Assembly: GCA_017513525.1 (NCBI GenBank)
Contig: JAFXFC010000019.1
Span: 62,001-126,000 of the forward strand
Origin: Clostridia bacterium
Lineage (GTDB): Bacteria > Bacillota > Clostridia > Oscillospirales > Acutalibacteraceae
Reading direction: 5' to 3'
DNA: 64,000 bases
Below are positions 39,428 through 47,768 of the stretch, piece by piece (the first letter of the stretch is position 1; the number at the start of each line of letters is the position of its first letter). A program made the position numbers and the translations under genes. The notes under the pieces were generated by a model. That model was not told the DNA's origin, searched no databases, and was given only the letters and a program-made list of their open reading frames with translations.

Positions 39428-39799
39428 TCAATCCCAGTTTTTAATAATAAGCTCAATTGCCTGCTCTTTTGAAAGACCCATCTGACGAAGAGAGGAAGCT
39501 ATATTTTTAATATCAGCTAAAAGCAGCTCTTCTCTTATTTTTTTGATAGTCGACTCATCTGCCGAAATGACACTTTTAGCACCTGCTCTCGAAAGAATGA
39601 GCCCCTCTTCCTCTAAAAGCGCATACGCCTTTTGCACCGTATTGGGATTTACTCCCAGAAGTGCCGAGAGAACTCTTCTTGAAGGAAGCTCCTCACCGTC
39701 TTTCACAGTGCCTGCAATAAGACCTCTTTTTATAAATAAAATTATCTGCAGATATAAAGGCAAAATACCGTCTGCCACAAAAGCATCAAAAGAAATCAA
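39428..39799 (-). CDS. GntR-family (YtrA-type) transcriptional regulator
   Basis: A 123-residue protein: winged helix domain (PLYLQIILFIKRGLIAGTVKDGEELPSRRVLSALLGVNPNTVQKAYALLEEEGLIL) and a short C-terminal dimer region (SLRQMGLSKEQAIELI) typical of YtrA regulators. The start is probably TTG at 39799, giving MISFDAF with AAAGGTGTGAG in front; a GTG lies at 39808. It should repress its own operon (regulator, two membrane proteins, ATPase, exported protein) through the two palindromes at 39817-39869. Confidence 0.92.
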   Translation of the reverse strand: MISFDAFVADGILPLYLQIILFIKRGLIAGTVKDGEELPSRRVLSALLGVNPNTVQKAYALLEEEGLILSRAGAKSVISADESTIKKIREELLLADIKNIASSLRQMGLSKEQAIELIIKNWD

Positions 39800-39816
39800 C
39801 TTACTCACACCTTTCA

Positions 39817-39880
39817 ACTGTATTACCCAACTAATACACTCTACAACTGTATTATAAGCATAATACAGTTCATTTGTCAA
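39817..39880 (-). promoter_or_regulatory. GntR operon promoter with two operators
   Basis: On the minus strand TTGACA (39880-39875) and TATAAT (39856-39851) are 18 bases apart. Operator 1 (39846-39869) is a perfect palindrome around GTATTA-N6-TAATAC and overlaps the -10 box. Operator 2 (39817-39840) carries the same GTATTA-N6-TAATAC core, 29 bases downstream centre to centre, between promoter and start codon. This is a classical repressor layout. Confidence 0.87.
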
Positions 39881-39935
39881 TAGTTTTTTAACAGTACATC
39901 TTTTTTACATAATTTACCGACAAATTTATGGTGTG

Positions 39936-40110
39936 CATTTTGTAGGGGAGGGGTCTCCCCTCCCGCAAGCGGGAGAAGACAATTAATTGCATATGGAAAA
40001 GTAAATGTCACCATTTTGCTTTTTAAGATATATGTAATTTTTCAAAGTTACAACTCCTCTGCACCGGGAGGGGGGACCCCTCCCCTACAAAGGCAAAGGC
40101 AAATAACTGC
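39936..40110 (+). repeat. GTAGGGGAGGGG-family intergenic repeat, long copy
   Basis: Left palindrome TTTGTAGGGGAGGGG/CCCCTCCCG and right palindrome CGGGAGGGGGGACCCCTCCCC, with GAGAAGACAATTAATTG and TTTCAAAGTTACAACTCCTC between. The outer ends are degraded compared with the copies at 31341 and 50226. Confidence 0.82.
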
Positions 40111-40139
40111 ATTGAATTCTGATTTTCTCTTTTTCGACA

Positions 40140-40269
40140 AGAAAACGGCTGCGCGTGCGCCTACGGCGACCGTTTTCGGCGAGTCCATCTCCGAGGAAAG
40201 CTTGCTTTCCGTTCGGAGGGACATAAAATCTTTTTACTTTATAGGAAGGAATTTCCTATAAAGTAAAAA
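40140..40269. repeat. Three palindromes in the 39.8-40.3 kb gap
   Basis: GAAAACGG/CCGTTTTC, GGAAAGC/GCTTTCC, and a long stem at 40231-40269 built on TTTTTACTTTATAGGAA and its complement. The gap 39881-40346 contains these, the GGGGAGGGG repeat and a terminator, with no plausible gene. Confidence 0.75.
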
Positions 40270-40315
40270 AGACCACAAGCTCACCATCGCGGTAAGTTTG
40301 CGGTCTTATTTTTTG
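40270..40315 (-). terminator. Terminator after the 455-residue exported protein gene
   Basis: GACCACAAGCTCACC pairs imperfectly with GGTAAGTTTGCGGTC, with T runs on both sides, so it could act in either direction. Confidence 0.7.
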
Positions 40316-40346
40316 CAAATTGTTTTTACTCAATCGCTTCTGAATT

Positions 40347-41714
40347 TTATTTTACTGTGCTGAAATTGTTTCTTATTTCATCTGCTGTGCCTGTTGAGAG
40401 CCAGAAGGAATATTCTGTGGGATTAAAGCTCTTGAATTCATAAACTTCAACTGCTGCAATATATGAAGTGGGACTTTCCTTTGCAGGCTCATTTGTAGTG
40501 CAGTTGCCTCTGCTAAAGACACCTGCCAGGAATGAAGCCTCATTCGGAACATAAAGACCTATACCGAAGCTGTCGTCAAATTCACCGATAAATGCTGACC
40601 AGTTTTCTGTTGCTGAGAAATTGGGATAACCTGCATCCGGCCAGAAAATAAGATCGTTTTCATATGAAAGTTCGCTGTCATTTGTCCAAGGCTTGTCACC
40701 TGAATAATACACGAAACGGTTAAGAGGCTCTATGCAGTAAAATGCGGGACATTCCTGTGTTGTTGTAACCTCGGGATAGCCTGAATAGTCAACAAAACGG
40801 CAGGAGGCTTTTACTAAACCTTCTGAAAGTGAATATGTAGCTTCCATATATGAGGGAGTTATATACTCTTTTTCCTTTGCCCAGTCAAGAGGACGGCATT
40901 TGATATAAATGCTTTCATCTGTTATTTTTACATCAACTATCTTTGCGGCATCGTTATACTGATTTCCGCCCTGTACGGGGTTATAGTTCCATTTATTTTC
41001 ACCGTAAAATCCACCCTCATACTGTGCACAGTCACCTGTTCCGTAGTAGGACTGCTGTACGAGTCTTCCCGTATCGTTTGCGTTAATAAGATTTACATTA
41101 CGGCTTATTGCATTCGTATTGTATCTCTTTGAAGCATTCGAATCGACCTTTGTAATACCGTTAACCTTAACGGCCTCAACAGAGGAATTCTTATCCTCAA
41201 GATAAGATAAAGCACCGCCCCAGTTAAGATCTATTCCGAGCTTATGCTCATCATTTTCAATATAAATTTCGGTGTCATACACTTCTCTGTTAAAAAGTCC
41301 TATACCGAGAAGCTCAAAATCAGCCTCTTCTTTACCAAGGGGAGTAAATTCAAGCTTTAATACGCCGCTTGCTCTTTCATTATTGAGATAGCCGTCCAGG
41401 AAGCTGTAAAATTCACCGTTTTCTGAGGGCTCAAGGAAAAAGTCTTCACTCTTCTCTATTGCGTAAACAAGATAAGTTAAAGTGCCCTTTATATAAGCGT
41501 CACTTTTATATTTTATACCGTAATAATTATACCAGCCGTTTTCATATCCGCCGAAATCATAGGTTAAGCCGTCTTCGCTTACTTCGAATACGATACCGTC
41601 TTCTTCAAGGGTATTGATATCAAATTCCGTCTCAAAATTCCAAGGTAAAAAGCTTAAAAGATATGAGGGGAAAAGCATAAGAAAGCTGAATAAAACAGAT
41701 AATATTTTTAACAT
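40347..41714 (-). CDS. Exported protein of unknown function
   Basis: A 455-residue protein with a hydrophobic N-terminal segment (about 3-22) acting as signal or anchor, then a beta-rich extracellular region. Blocks such as GGFYGENKWNYNPVQGGNQYNDAAK and FWPDAGYPNFSATENWSAF look like carbohydrate-active or carbohydrate-binding proteins, but I cannot name a family. RBS GGAGAAGAATT precedes the start. It is a single gene. Confidence 0.75.
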   Translation of the reverse strand: MLKILSVLFSFLMLFPSYLLSFLPWNFETEFDINTLEEDGIVFEVSEDGLTYDFGGYENGWYNYYGIKYKSDAYIKGTLTYLVYAIEKSEDFFLEPSENGEFYSFLDGYLNNERASGVLKLEFTPLGKEEADFELLGIGLFNREVYDTEIYIENDEHKLGIDLNWGGALSYLEDKNSSVEAVKVNGITKVDSNASKRYNTNAISRNVNLINANDTGRLVQQSYYGTGDCAQYEGGFYGENKWNYNPVQGGNQYNDAAKIVDVKITDESIYIKCRPLDWAKEKEYITPSYMEATYSLSEGLVKASCRFVDYSGYPEVTTTQECPAFYCIEPLNRFVYYSGDKPWTNDSELSYENDLIFWPDAGYPNFSATENWSAFIGEFDDSFGIGLYVPNEASFLAGVFSRGNCTTNEPAKESPTSYIAAVEVYEFKSFNPTEYSFWLSTGTADEIRNNFSTVK

Positions 41715-41780
41715 AATTCTTCTCCTTTATTAAAATATATTTATTATAAGCATATCAGAAATTCCTGAAAATGCAATACT

Positions 41781-43631
41781 TTATTCTTTGATTTTAAGCG
41801 TTCTCATGGCATTGAGAATGGCAAGCACCGCAACACCCACATCGGCTAAAACACCTATCCACATATTAGTAAGTCCGAATGAAGCAAAGAAAAGGACTGC
41901 GAATTTTACACCCAATGCAAAAACTACATTCTGAAGGACTATGCGTTTTGTCTTTTTTGCAATTTTTACGCCGAGAGCGCATTTTTCAATGTTATCGTCC
42001 ATAATTACGATATCAGCGGCTTCAATTGCAGCATCGCTTCCGACACCTCCCATGGCAAACCCGACATCGGAAAGCGCGAGAACAGGAGCATCGTTTATGC
42101 CGTCACCGACAAAGGCGACAGTTTCTTTTCCCTTTTTCTCTTTACAAAGCTTTTCCAAGAAATTTGCCTTATCATCAGGGAGAAGCCCTGCATAAAAATC
42201 AGCGATACCGAGTTTTTCGGCAGTCTCCCCCGCGGCGCTTTCATTGTCACCCGTGAGCATGATAAATCCTGACACACCCGATTTTCTGAGCTTATCTAAA
42301 GCTACATTTATATTTTTCTTAGGAGTATCCGAAAGCTTTATAAAGCCTTTATAAGTGCCCTCAAAAGCAATATATACACCCGTGCCGGAATTTTCATTTT
42401 CGGGAAGAGAAATACCGCTTTTTTCGAGAAATCTTTTACTTCCTGCAAAAATCGTTCCTTTTTCTGTTTTTGCCTCAACTCCGAAGCCCGAATGCTCCTT
42501 GACACTTTCGGGAGCACATATATCCCCCGCCGCTTTTACAATGCTTTTTGCTATCGGGTGATTTGAATAATATTCAGCCGTTGCACCGAAATGCAGCAGC
42601 TCTTCGGAGGATGTGCCCTCTTCGGGGAAAATACCGCTGACGGTAAATTCACCTGTCGTAAGTGTTCCCGTTTTATCGAAAACAAAGGTTGATACATTTC
42701 CCAAGGCTTCAAGATAGTTTGCACCTTTTATGAGTATGCCGTTTGAGGAAGCACCGCCGATGCCTCCGAAATACGAAAGGGGTACTGATATCACAAGTGC
42801 ACAAGGACATGATACTACAAGAAAAATAAGAGCTCTGTAGACCCATTCACGCCAATCTCCTGTTATAAGTGAGGGAACAACCGCCAGAATGAGAGCCGAA
42901 ATTACCACAGCAGGCGTATAGTATCTCGAAAAACGGGTCAGGAATTTTTCTGTTTTCGCTTTATTAAGAGAGGAATTTTCCACAAGCTCAAGTATTTTTG
43001 CGGCTGTAGACTCGTGAGCTTCCTTTTGAACCTCTATTTTAAGAGTACTCGTTAAATTTATGCTGCCTGCCTTGACTTCACAGCCGGGGAATGTGTCAAA
43101 GGGTGCACTCTCCCCTGTTAAAGCGGACATATCTACTGCCGCTTCACCCTCAAGCACAATTCCGTCAAGAGGTATCTTTTCTCCGGGACGCACTATTACG
43201 GTCTCACCTGTTTCCACTTCGTCAGGGAAAACAGTTTCCTCGGTGCCGTCTCTTAAAACTACTGCTTCATCGGGGCAAAGCTCCATTAAAGAAGATATTG
43301 AGCGGCGGCTTTTTCCCACCGCAACACTCTGAAAAAGCTCTCCCGTCTGATAAAACACCATAACAAACACACATTCGGGATATTCACCGATAATAAGCGC
43401 TCCCAATGTTGCCACAGTCATGAGAAGCTTTTCGTCAAACACCCTGCCGTGAGTGATATTCTTAAAAAAGCCCAATAGCACATCATAGCCCGAAATAATA
43501 TAGGGCACAAGATACATCACAAGAAGCAATATACTATTGATATTAAAAAGCTTTTCGAGAATAACCGTTACAATAAACAAACCTAAGCTTATTGATATTC
43601 TGAAAAGCAGTTTTTTCTGTTTTTTGTTCAT
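41781..43631 (-). CDS. P1B-type metal-exporting ATPase (Cd/Zn/Co-like)
   Basis: A 616-residue membrane ATPase with the metal-coordinating CPC motif in VSCPCALVIS, the phosphorylation motif DKTGTLT, the SNHPIAKSI histidine-proline motif, the ALTGES actuator motif and GDGINDAPVLA. It has no N-terminal metal-binding domain; that domain is encoded as the separate 72-residue gene just upstream. It should pump Zn, Cd or Pb out of the cell. It follows that gene by 2 bases in an ArsR-controlled operon. Confidence 0.94.
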   Translation of the reverse strand: MNKKQKKLLFRISISLGLFIVTVILEKLFNINSILLLVMYLVPYIISGYDVLLGFFKNITHGRVFDEKLLMTVATLGALIIGEYPECVFVMVFYQTGELFQSVAVGKSRRSISSLMELCPDEAVVLRDGTEETVFPDEVETGETVIVRPGEKIPLDGIVLEGEAAVDMSALTGESAPFDTFPGCEVKAGSINLTSTLKIEVQKEAHESTAAKILELVENSSLNKAKTEKFLTRFSRYYTPAVVISALILAVVPSLITGDWREWVYRALIFLVVSCPCALVISVPLSYFGGIGGASSNGILIKGANYLEALGNVSTFVFDKTGTLTTGEFTVSGIFPEEGTSSEELLHFGATAEYYSNHPIAKSIVKAAGDICAPESVKEHSGFGVEAKTEKGTIFAGSKRFLEKSGISLPENENSGTGVYIAFEGTYKGFIKLSDTPKKNINVALDKLRKSGVSGFIMLTGDNESAAGETAEKLGIADFYAGLLPDDKANFLEKLCKEKKGKETVAFVGDGINDAPVLALSDVGFAMGGVGSDAAIEAADIVIMDDNIEKCALGVKIAKKTKRIVLQNVVFALGVKFAVLFFASFGLTNMWIGVLADVGVAVLAILNAMRTLKIKE

Positions 43632-43633
43632 AT

Positions 43634-43852
43634 TTATAAAATTACCGTGCAGTCGGGAACAGCTTTTTTAGCGACAGCGGGAATAGCCTTGATAACAGCC
43701 GCCAGATCGCCCTCATCCAATTCAATTATCATTTTCTGAGCAATGAAGCTGACGGATGCCTTCCTGACACCCTCAATTTCACTTATTGCCTTTTCGAGCT
43801 TCGCTGCGCAGTTGGGACAGTCGAGATCCTCTAACTTAAATGTCTTTTTCAT
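43634..43852 (-). CDS. Stand-alone heavy-metal-associated (HMA) domain protein
   Basis: A 72-residue ferredoxin-like protein with the metal-binding motif DLDCPNCAAKLE. It supplies, as a separate chain, the N-terminal metal domain that is missing from the ATPase next to it. It may deliver metal to the pump or regulate it. It lies 14 bases after the ArsR gene. Confidence 0.92.
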   Translation of the reverse strand: MKKTFKLEDLDCPNCAAKLEKAISEIEGVRKASVSFIAQKMIIELDEGDLAAVIKAIPAVAKKAVPDCTVIL

Positions 43853-43866
43853 AATAAATTTCTCCT

Positions 43867-44238
43867 TTATTCCTTAATATGCTCCATACCCTGGGAGAGA
43901 ATACTGCTGACATGACTGTCAGCTAAAGAATACAAACAGTTTTTGCCCTCTTTTCTGAATTTTACAAGACGGGCATTTTTAAGTGTTTTCAATTGATGCG
44001 ACACCGCCGACACGGTAGAACCGAGACTTTCTGCTATATCGCACACACAAAGCTCTCTGCCGTATAAAAGATAGAGTATCTTTAGTCGTGACACCTCACT
44101 GAAAACCTTATAAAACTCACCGAGAGCCATGAGCTTTTCTTCCTCGGGCATATGCTTTTTAGCTTCAAAAACCTGCTCCGAATGAATGTGAAGATCTTCA
44201 CAGACAGGCGCTTCAACGGAAGATATTTTATTTTCCAT
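43867..44238 (-). CDS. ArsR/SmtB-family metal-sensing repressor (CadC/CmtR-like)
   Basis: A 123-residue winged-helix repressor. The motif ELCVCDIAESLGSTVSAVSHQLKTLKNARLV holds the ELCVCD metal site and the recognition helix. A cysteine and histidines near the N-terminus (PVCEDLHIHSE) and the C-terminal ADSHVSSILSQGMEHIKE supply further candidate metal ligands (alpha-3N and alpha-5 sites). On metal binding it should leave the operator upstream and allow expression of the HMA protein and the pump. Confidence 0.93.
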   Translation of the reverse strand: MENKISSVEAPVCEDLHIHSEQVFEAKKHMPEEEKLMALGEFYKVFSEVSRLKILYLLYGRELCVCDIAESLGSTVSAVSHQLKTLKNARLVKFRKEGKNCLYSLADSHVSSILSQGMEHIKE

Positions 44239-44257
44239 AAATTACTCCCTTTCACTT

Positions 44258-44323
44258 GATTGAACATTTGAACATTTATTCAATCGTTCAATATTATTAT
44301 AGCCATATTTTACCTCTTGTCAA
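44258..44323 (-). promoter_or_regulatory. Promoter and ArsR operator of the metal efflux operon
   Basis: On the minus strand TTGACA (44323-44318) and TATAAT (44301-44296) are 16 bases apart. Directly downstream, repeated TTGAA/TTCAA half-sites include TTGAATAAATGTTCAA, centred near 44275, with further flanking half-sites. This fits the A/T-rich inverted repeats bound by SmtB/CadC repressors. Confidence 0.8.
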
Positions 44324-44334
44324 TCCGATAAAAG

Positions 44335-44362
44335 AAAAAACCACCTGAATTTTCAGGTGGCA
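44335..44362 (-). terminator. Terminator of the 33-residue membrane peptide gene
   Basis: CCACCTGAA pairs with TTCAGGTGG, with TTTTTTCTTTT following on the minus strand. Confidence 0.87.
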
Positions 44363-44388
44363 AGGCTTTGATACTTTGAAGCTTATTC

Positions 44389-44490
44389 TTATTCTTCTGA
44401 ACTCTTTCCGAAGAAAGTAAGGATAGTGCCTATGAGCATAAGAATCCAATCATAAAAATATTTTGCGATAGGGGAAAGAATATCTGACAT
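44389..44490 (-). CDS. Small membrane peptide (33 residues)
   Basis: ATG at 44490 follows the very strong ribosome site GAAAGGAGATTTTCTT. The peptide begins MSDILSPIAKYFYDW, continues with a hydrophobic helix (ILMLIGTILTFFG) and ends KSSEE. Its own terminator follows 27 bases downstream. The strong start, hydrophobic helix and terminator argue for a real gene of the small-membrane-protein kind. Function is unknown. Confidence 0.65.
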   Translation of the reverse strand: MSDILSPIAKYFYDWILMLIGTILTFFGKSSEE

Positions 44491-44603
44491 AAGAAAATCT
44501 CCTTTCATATAATTACTTAATAAAATTATATAGTAAGTTTTCTTGATTGTCAATCTGATTTTTGACCATTTTTTAGCTTAAATTTTCGTCAAACAACACA
44601 AAA

Positions 44604-44640
44604 AAACCTCTTCCCCGAAAAACGGGAAAGAGATCTTTTT
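44604..44640 (-). terminator. Terminator of the hsp20 gene
   Basis: CTCTTTCCCG pairs with CGGGGAAGAG around TTTTT, followed by GTTTTTTTG on the minus strand. Confidence 0.88.
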
Positions 44641-44658
44641 ATTTATAAGGCAGTGTTT

Positions 44659-45108
44659 TTATCCGATAGAAATCTGTCTTGAGGGGGGTGTGACAGGCTC
44701 CTTACCGGGTAAAGTAAGCACCAGAACGCCGTTTTCGTATTTAGCACCGATGTTTTCAACATCAATTTCAGATACATCAAAGCGTCTTTCATAAGAGCTT
44801 CGTGTGCGTTCAATACGGACAAAGTTTTCATTCTTTTCGCTGTCCTCTTTTTCTGTGCTGTGCTCTGCTTTCACAGTCAGCACATCGCCCTCAATACCTA
44901 CGGAAATATCTTCCTTCTTAAATCCGGGAAGCTCAGCTTCAAGCACGAAGCCCTCGTCTGTTTTTCTTATATCCGTCTTAAAGGGTCTTACCTGTGCTTT
45001 TTCATAGAAAAAGGGTTCATTGAAAAATGCTCTTGCGAGATTATCCATTTCTCTGAAGGGACTCCAGAAAGAGCGGGATGAATGTGTCATGGGAATAATT
45101 TCAAACAT
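44659..45108 (-). CDS. Hsp20 small heat shock protein
   Basis: A 149-residue ATP-independent chaperone that holds unfolding proteins in oligomers. The alpha-crystallin domain is at about 35-135 with FVLEAELPGFKKEDISVGIEGDVLTVKAE and NGVLVLTLPGKE, and the C-terminal tail carries the IxI motif (ISIG). The ATG at 45108 follows CAGGAGGAAAATACA. A CIRCE element lies about 180 bases upstream, suggesting HrcA control. Confidence 0.95.
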   Translation of the reverse strand: MFEIIPMTHSSRSFWSPFREMDNLARAFFNEPFFYEKAQVRPFKTDIRKTDEGFVLEAELPGFKKEDISVGIEGDVLTVKAEHSTEKEDSEKNENFVRIERTRSSYERRFDVSEIDVENIGAKYENGVLVLTLPGKEPVTPPSRQISIG

Positions 45109-45286
45109 TGTATTTTCCTCCTGTATATGATATAATTTATAGCAATATTTCGGGAGTGTCACGAACAGCAGGTTTTGTCGCCTCACCGGTATTCCGTCAA
45201 GGAACCTGATGTTTCCCTCCCTGTGACTATAATATATACCAGTATTATTGTGTTCATGTGTTTTTTCTGTGACCGTTTTGTAAATA

Positions 45287-45313
45287 TTAGCACTCTCACA
45301 CAGAGAGTGCTAA
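45287..45313. promoter_or_regulatory. CIRCE element (HrcA operator)
   Basis: TTAGCACTC-N9-GAGTGCTAA matches the CIRCE consensus exactly. It lies 179 bases before the hsp20 start. No groES, groEL or hrcA gene lies in the window. Between it and hsp20 the minus strand has candidate -10 boxes (TATTAT, TATAAT-like at about 45135-45220). Confidence 0.93.
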
Positions 45314-45424
45314 TTCTTTTCTGCAAACAGGACAATTTTCGTTTTGCCCTCATTTATATTATATACATCACATCAATTCAAAACCGCGGCAATTATTAGA
45401 CACAAAGAGGAATTTTTTACCAAC

Positions 45425-45452
45425 AAAAAAAGCTCTCTGCCGTTTAAGCAGC
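45425..45452 (-). terminator. Weak terminator-like hairpin
   Basis: CTGCTTAAACGGCAG followed by AGAGCTTTTTTTG on the minus strand, downstream of the fragment at 45500-45711. Confidence 0.5.
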
Positions 45453-45499
45453 GAACTATCAGGTTTTTCAATCCATGAACACAAAATCATCCCGTGCAT

Positions 45500-45711
45500 T
45501 CAAAATTTAATAGAAACATTCTTTTTTGCTTTCTCTTTTACTTTCTTTTCAACAACAAATTTTGATCTTTATATATAAAAGAATCAATACCATAAATTTT
45601 TTTGCCTTGATTTTCACAAAAATCAATTACTTTAAGCGCATCTTCAAAAGCAAACATTGTCACACCGCAAGTTTTGATTGCCTTGCTGTTTAATTCTTCA
45701 ATTTTATTCAC
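45500..45711 (-). pseudogene. Truncated Imm40-like immunity protein remnant
   Basis: From a GTG at 45711 the frame reads 57 residues (KIEELNSKAIKTCGVTMFA ... DALKVIDFCENQGKKIYGID) to TAA at 45538. The sequence resembles the first part of Imm40-type immunity proteins, which are usually about 90 residues long. A change of frame near 45550 would extend it to 45500 (VVEKKVKEKAKKNVSIKF). Without the partner toxin gene nearby it is probably an orphan or decaying gene. The rest of the gap 45109-45843 holds the CIRCE element and two hairpins only. Confidence 0.4.
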
Positions 45712-45843
45712 AAACAAAAAAATCGCCTCTCAGAACAAAATCACAAAAGGATTGAACATAACATAAGGTCGCAGAACAAATGAAGCCTATGATAATTCAG
45801 AATTGCATAATTTCAAGCAAAGCTTGCGTCAGCAAACTTTGCT

Positions 45844-46818
45844 TCATTTGCGTTTCTTCTTCTCTTTCACGGGGAAGAAATATTTCAGAAAAGCAAGAGC
45901 CATCACAGCTCCGACAACCGTGGAAATGATACTTGCTAACGAAGAAGATGCTGAAATTATTAGCGAATGAATCAGATTTTCGGGCTCACCTACAAAAATA
46001 TTCACCGTTCCCGCAATTAACTGATAAAACGGAATCGTGATAAGCTCAGGAAGATAATACGGAGCGGCAAATCCGATAATATCAATTCTGTCCTTTCTGA
46101 AACCGTACCCAAAGGAACAAAAAACCGCAGCAATGGCAATCGACATAATCACTGTCAATACGGAAGTTGTGACAGCTACTATTTTTACATCCTCAAAGAT
46201 TTTGCCGACAAAAACAATACAAACGGTCAAAAGAAGCTTTCCGACCTCACTTATAATAATTGCTGCTATTATTGCCTTTATCATTTTTTTTCTGATGATT
46301 GTTTTCTCCGCTGACACAATATAACGGTTCGTTGCCCTGTTTTCAAATGCCGTAAAAAGATAAACATTCAGAAAAACTGTCAGAATACCGACTAACACAT
46401 CAAAAATAAGAATATCCTCAGTAAATGCTTCAGCTGTCGTATCCGCAGAGAAAATCACATTTATTATAACTGTGAAAAATGAAGATATTATATTTAACAG
46501 AGACGTAGCAAGAATAAAAATCCCCGCAAACTTTATAATTCCCGCCTTGCTTTTTGTAATAACAAAACCTCCGACAACAATAACCACAAGAGTCAGTATA
46601 TTCCCCACACAGCTTATAATCGTACCGAAACCTGACATCTGAACCGAGGAAAGACTGAAAAGTCCTTCAAAAAATTCAGATATCTGAGAATTAAAACCTC
46701 TGTAAATCAAGGAGATAAAAACAGCTAAAACCGAAAAAATCAAAACAAGCTTCTTATCATACTTCTTTTCAGAAGCACTAACAGTCAAGTTTTCATCAAC
46801 ACTTAAATTTTTCTTCAT
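45844..46818 (-). CDS. Multi-span membrane protein of unknown function
   Basis: A 324-residue protein with about eight membrane helices and a Lys-rich cytoplasmic N-terminus and C-terminus (PVKEKKKRK). No transporter or enzyme motif is visible. It is a single gene between a terminator and the Imm40-like remnant. A good ribosome site (GGGAGGTAAGATATG) precedes the start. Confidence 0.78.
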   Translation of the reverse strand: MKKNLSVDENLTVSASEKKYDKKLVLIFSVLAVFISLIYRGFNSQISEFFEGLFSLSSVQMSGFGTIISCVGNILTLVVIVVGGFVITKSKAGIIKFAGIFILATSLLNIISSFFTVIINVIFSADTTAEAFTEDILIFDVLVGILTVFLNVYLFTAFENRATNRYIVSAEKTIIRKKMIKAIIAAIIISEVGKLLLTVCIVFVGKIFEDVKIVAVTTSVLTVIMSIAIAAVFCSFGYGFRKDRIDIIGFAAPYYLPELITIPFYQLIAGTVNIFVGEPENLIHSLIISASSSLASIISTVVGAVMALAFLKYFFPVKEKKKRK

Positions 46819-46847
46819 ATCTTACCTCCCGAATGATTATTCAACAA

Positions 46848-46892
46848 AAAAAGCGTGCGGAAAGTGGAGTGCCTCCACCGTCCGCACACTGC
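46848..46892. terminator. Bidirectional terminator-like hairpin
   Basis: GTGCGGAAAGTGGAG pairs with CTCCACCGTCCGCAC around TGC, preceded by AAAAAAAGC. It sits between the XRE gene end and the start of the eight-helix protein gene, whose direction is the same. Confidence 0.75.
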
Positions 46893-47037
46893 ATAATAAG
46901 TTCTGTTAATTATATATTAATATAATATCATCTTATTGTCTATTCACATTTTCTACGAAATTTTTTCTGTTGCTTTGGTTAAGCAGAAAAAAGCCGAAAG
47001 AGAAAATTTCTTTTCTGACATAAAAAGCATTGTGAAT

Positions 47038-47682
47038 TTAATCTACAGCTACAGACTCGTCCCCTGTGCTGTACTCCGATTCATTCTCTGTGCTACATTC
47101 CGATTCATTCTCTGTAGTGTACTCCATATCTTCTCTTAGCTTTATAAAATATTTCTTAATATTGTCTGCTGTTTTATCTAAGTCATCAAAATCAATCATA
47201 TCAATTATTTCATTGCGCATATCTTTCGGCATTTCCGAGCTGTCAAATGTTCCGTCAGAACCGATTTTTATATAATACTCTTCTTTGCCTATATTTTCCG
47301 TTATCATCACTCCTGATTTATCAAGATGAACAGCAACATTTTGCCGTACCCCTATTAAAGCAACAAGACTGATAATTGTAGCTACAATTGATATTAAAAT
47401 CAATACACCTAACGCCTTCAGAATCTTTATAACGATACCTGCCAGTTTTTCGGTATTGGAAACCTTTTCATATATAACTTCTTTGGTATCGTTGCCTGTA
47501 AGCTCATCCAGGCTCACATTAAATACTTGCGACAACAGTTGAGCCTGTTTGATATCCGGAGCTGTTTCTCCCAGCTCCCATTTAGAAATAGTCTGCCTTG
47601 AAACACCCACCTGCTCTGCTAAGTGTTCTTGCGAATAATTATTCTTTTTCCTTAATTCAAAAATTTTATTTCCGAGATCCAT
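47038..47682 (-). CDS. XRE-family regulator with membrane helix and acidic repeat tail
   Basis: A 214-residue protein: an N-terminal HTH_3 domain (IFELRKKNNYSQEHLAEQVGVSRQTISKWELGETAP), one membrane helix (about 88-115), a short domain of about 80 residues, and a C-terminal tail with three tandem copies of an eight- or nine-residue unit (TENESECS, TENESEYS, TGDESV). The DNA shows the same as 27-base tandem repeats at about 47050-47120. ATG at 47682 follows AAAGGAGTAGATGAT. A membrane-bound DNA-binding regulator is likely; targets are unknown. Confidence 0.86.
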   Translation of the reverse strand: MDLGNKIFELRKKNNYSQEHLAEQVGVSRQTISKWELGETAPDIKQAQLLSQVFNVSLDELTGNDTKEVIYEKVSNTEKLAGIVIKILKALGVLILISIVATIISLVALIGVRQNVAVHLDKSGVMITENIGKEEYYIKIGSDGTFDSSEMPKDMRNEIIDMIDFDDLDKTADNIKKYFIKLREDMEYTTENESECSTENESEYSTGDESVAVD

Positions 47683-47768
47683 ATCATCTACTCCTTTCAT
47701 GACAAATAATACCATTGCCACAAATTTATATCTACCAATTTTCATTGGAAATGCCGCCCGTTTTCTTA

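Noticed and set aside
43060-43363. Overlapping plus-strand ORFs inside the metal ATPase gene
   Set aside because: They mirror the codon pattern of the P-type ATPase and have no start signals.
45314-45430. groESL start after the CIRCE element
   Set aside because: No GroES-like frame follows on the plus strand; only AT-rich sequence is found.
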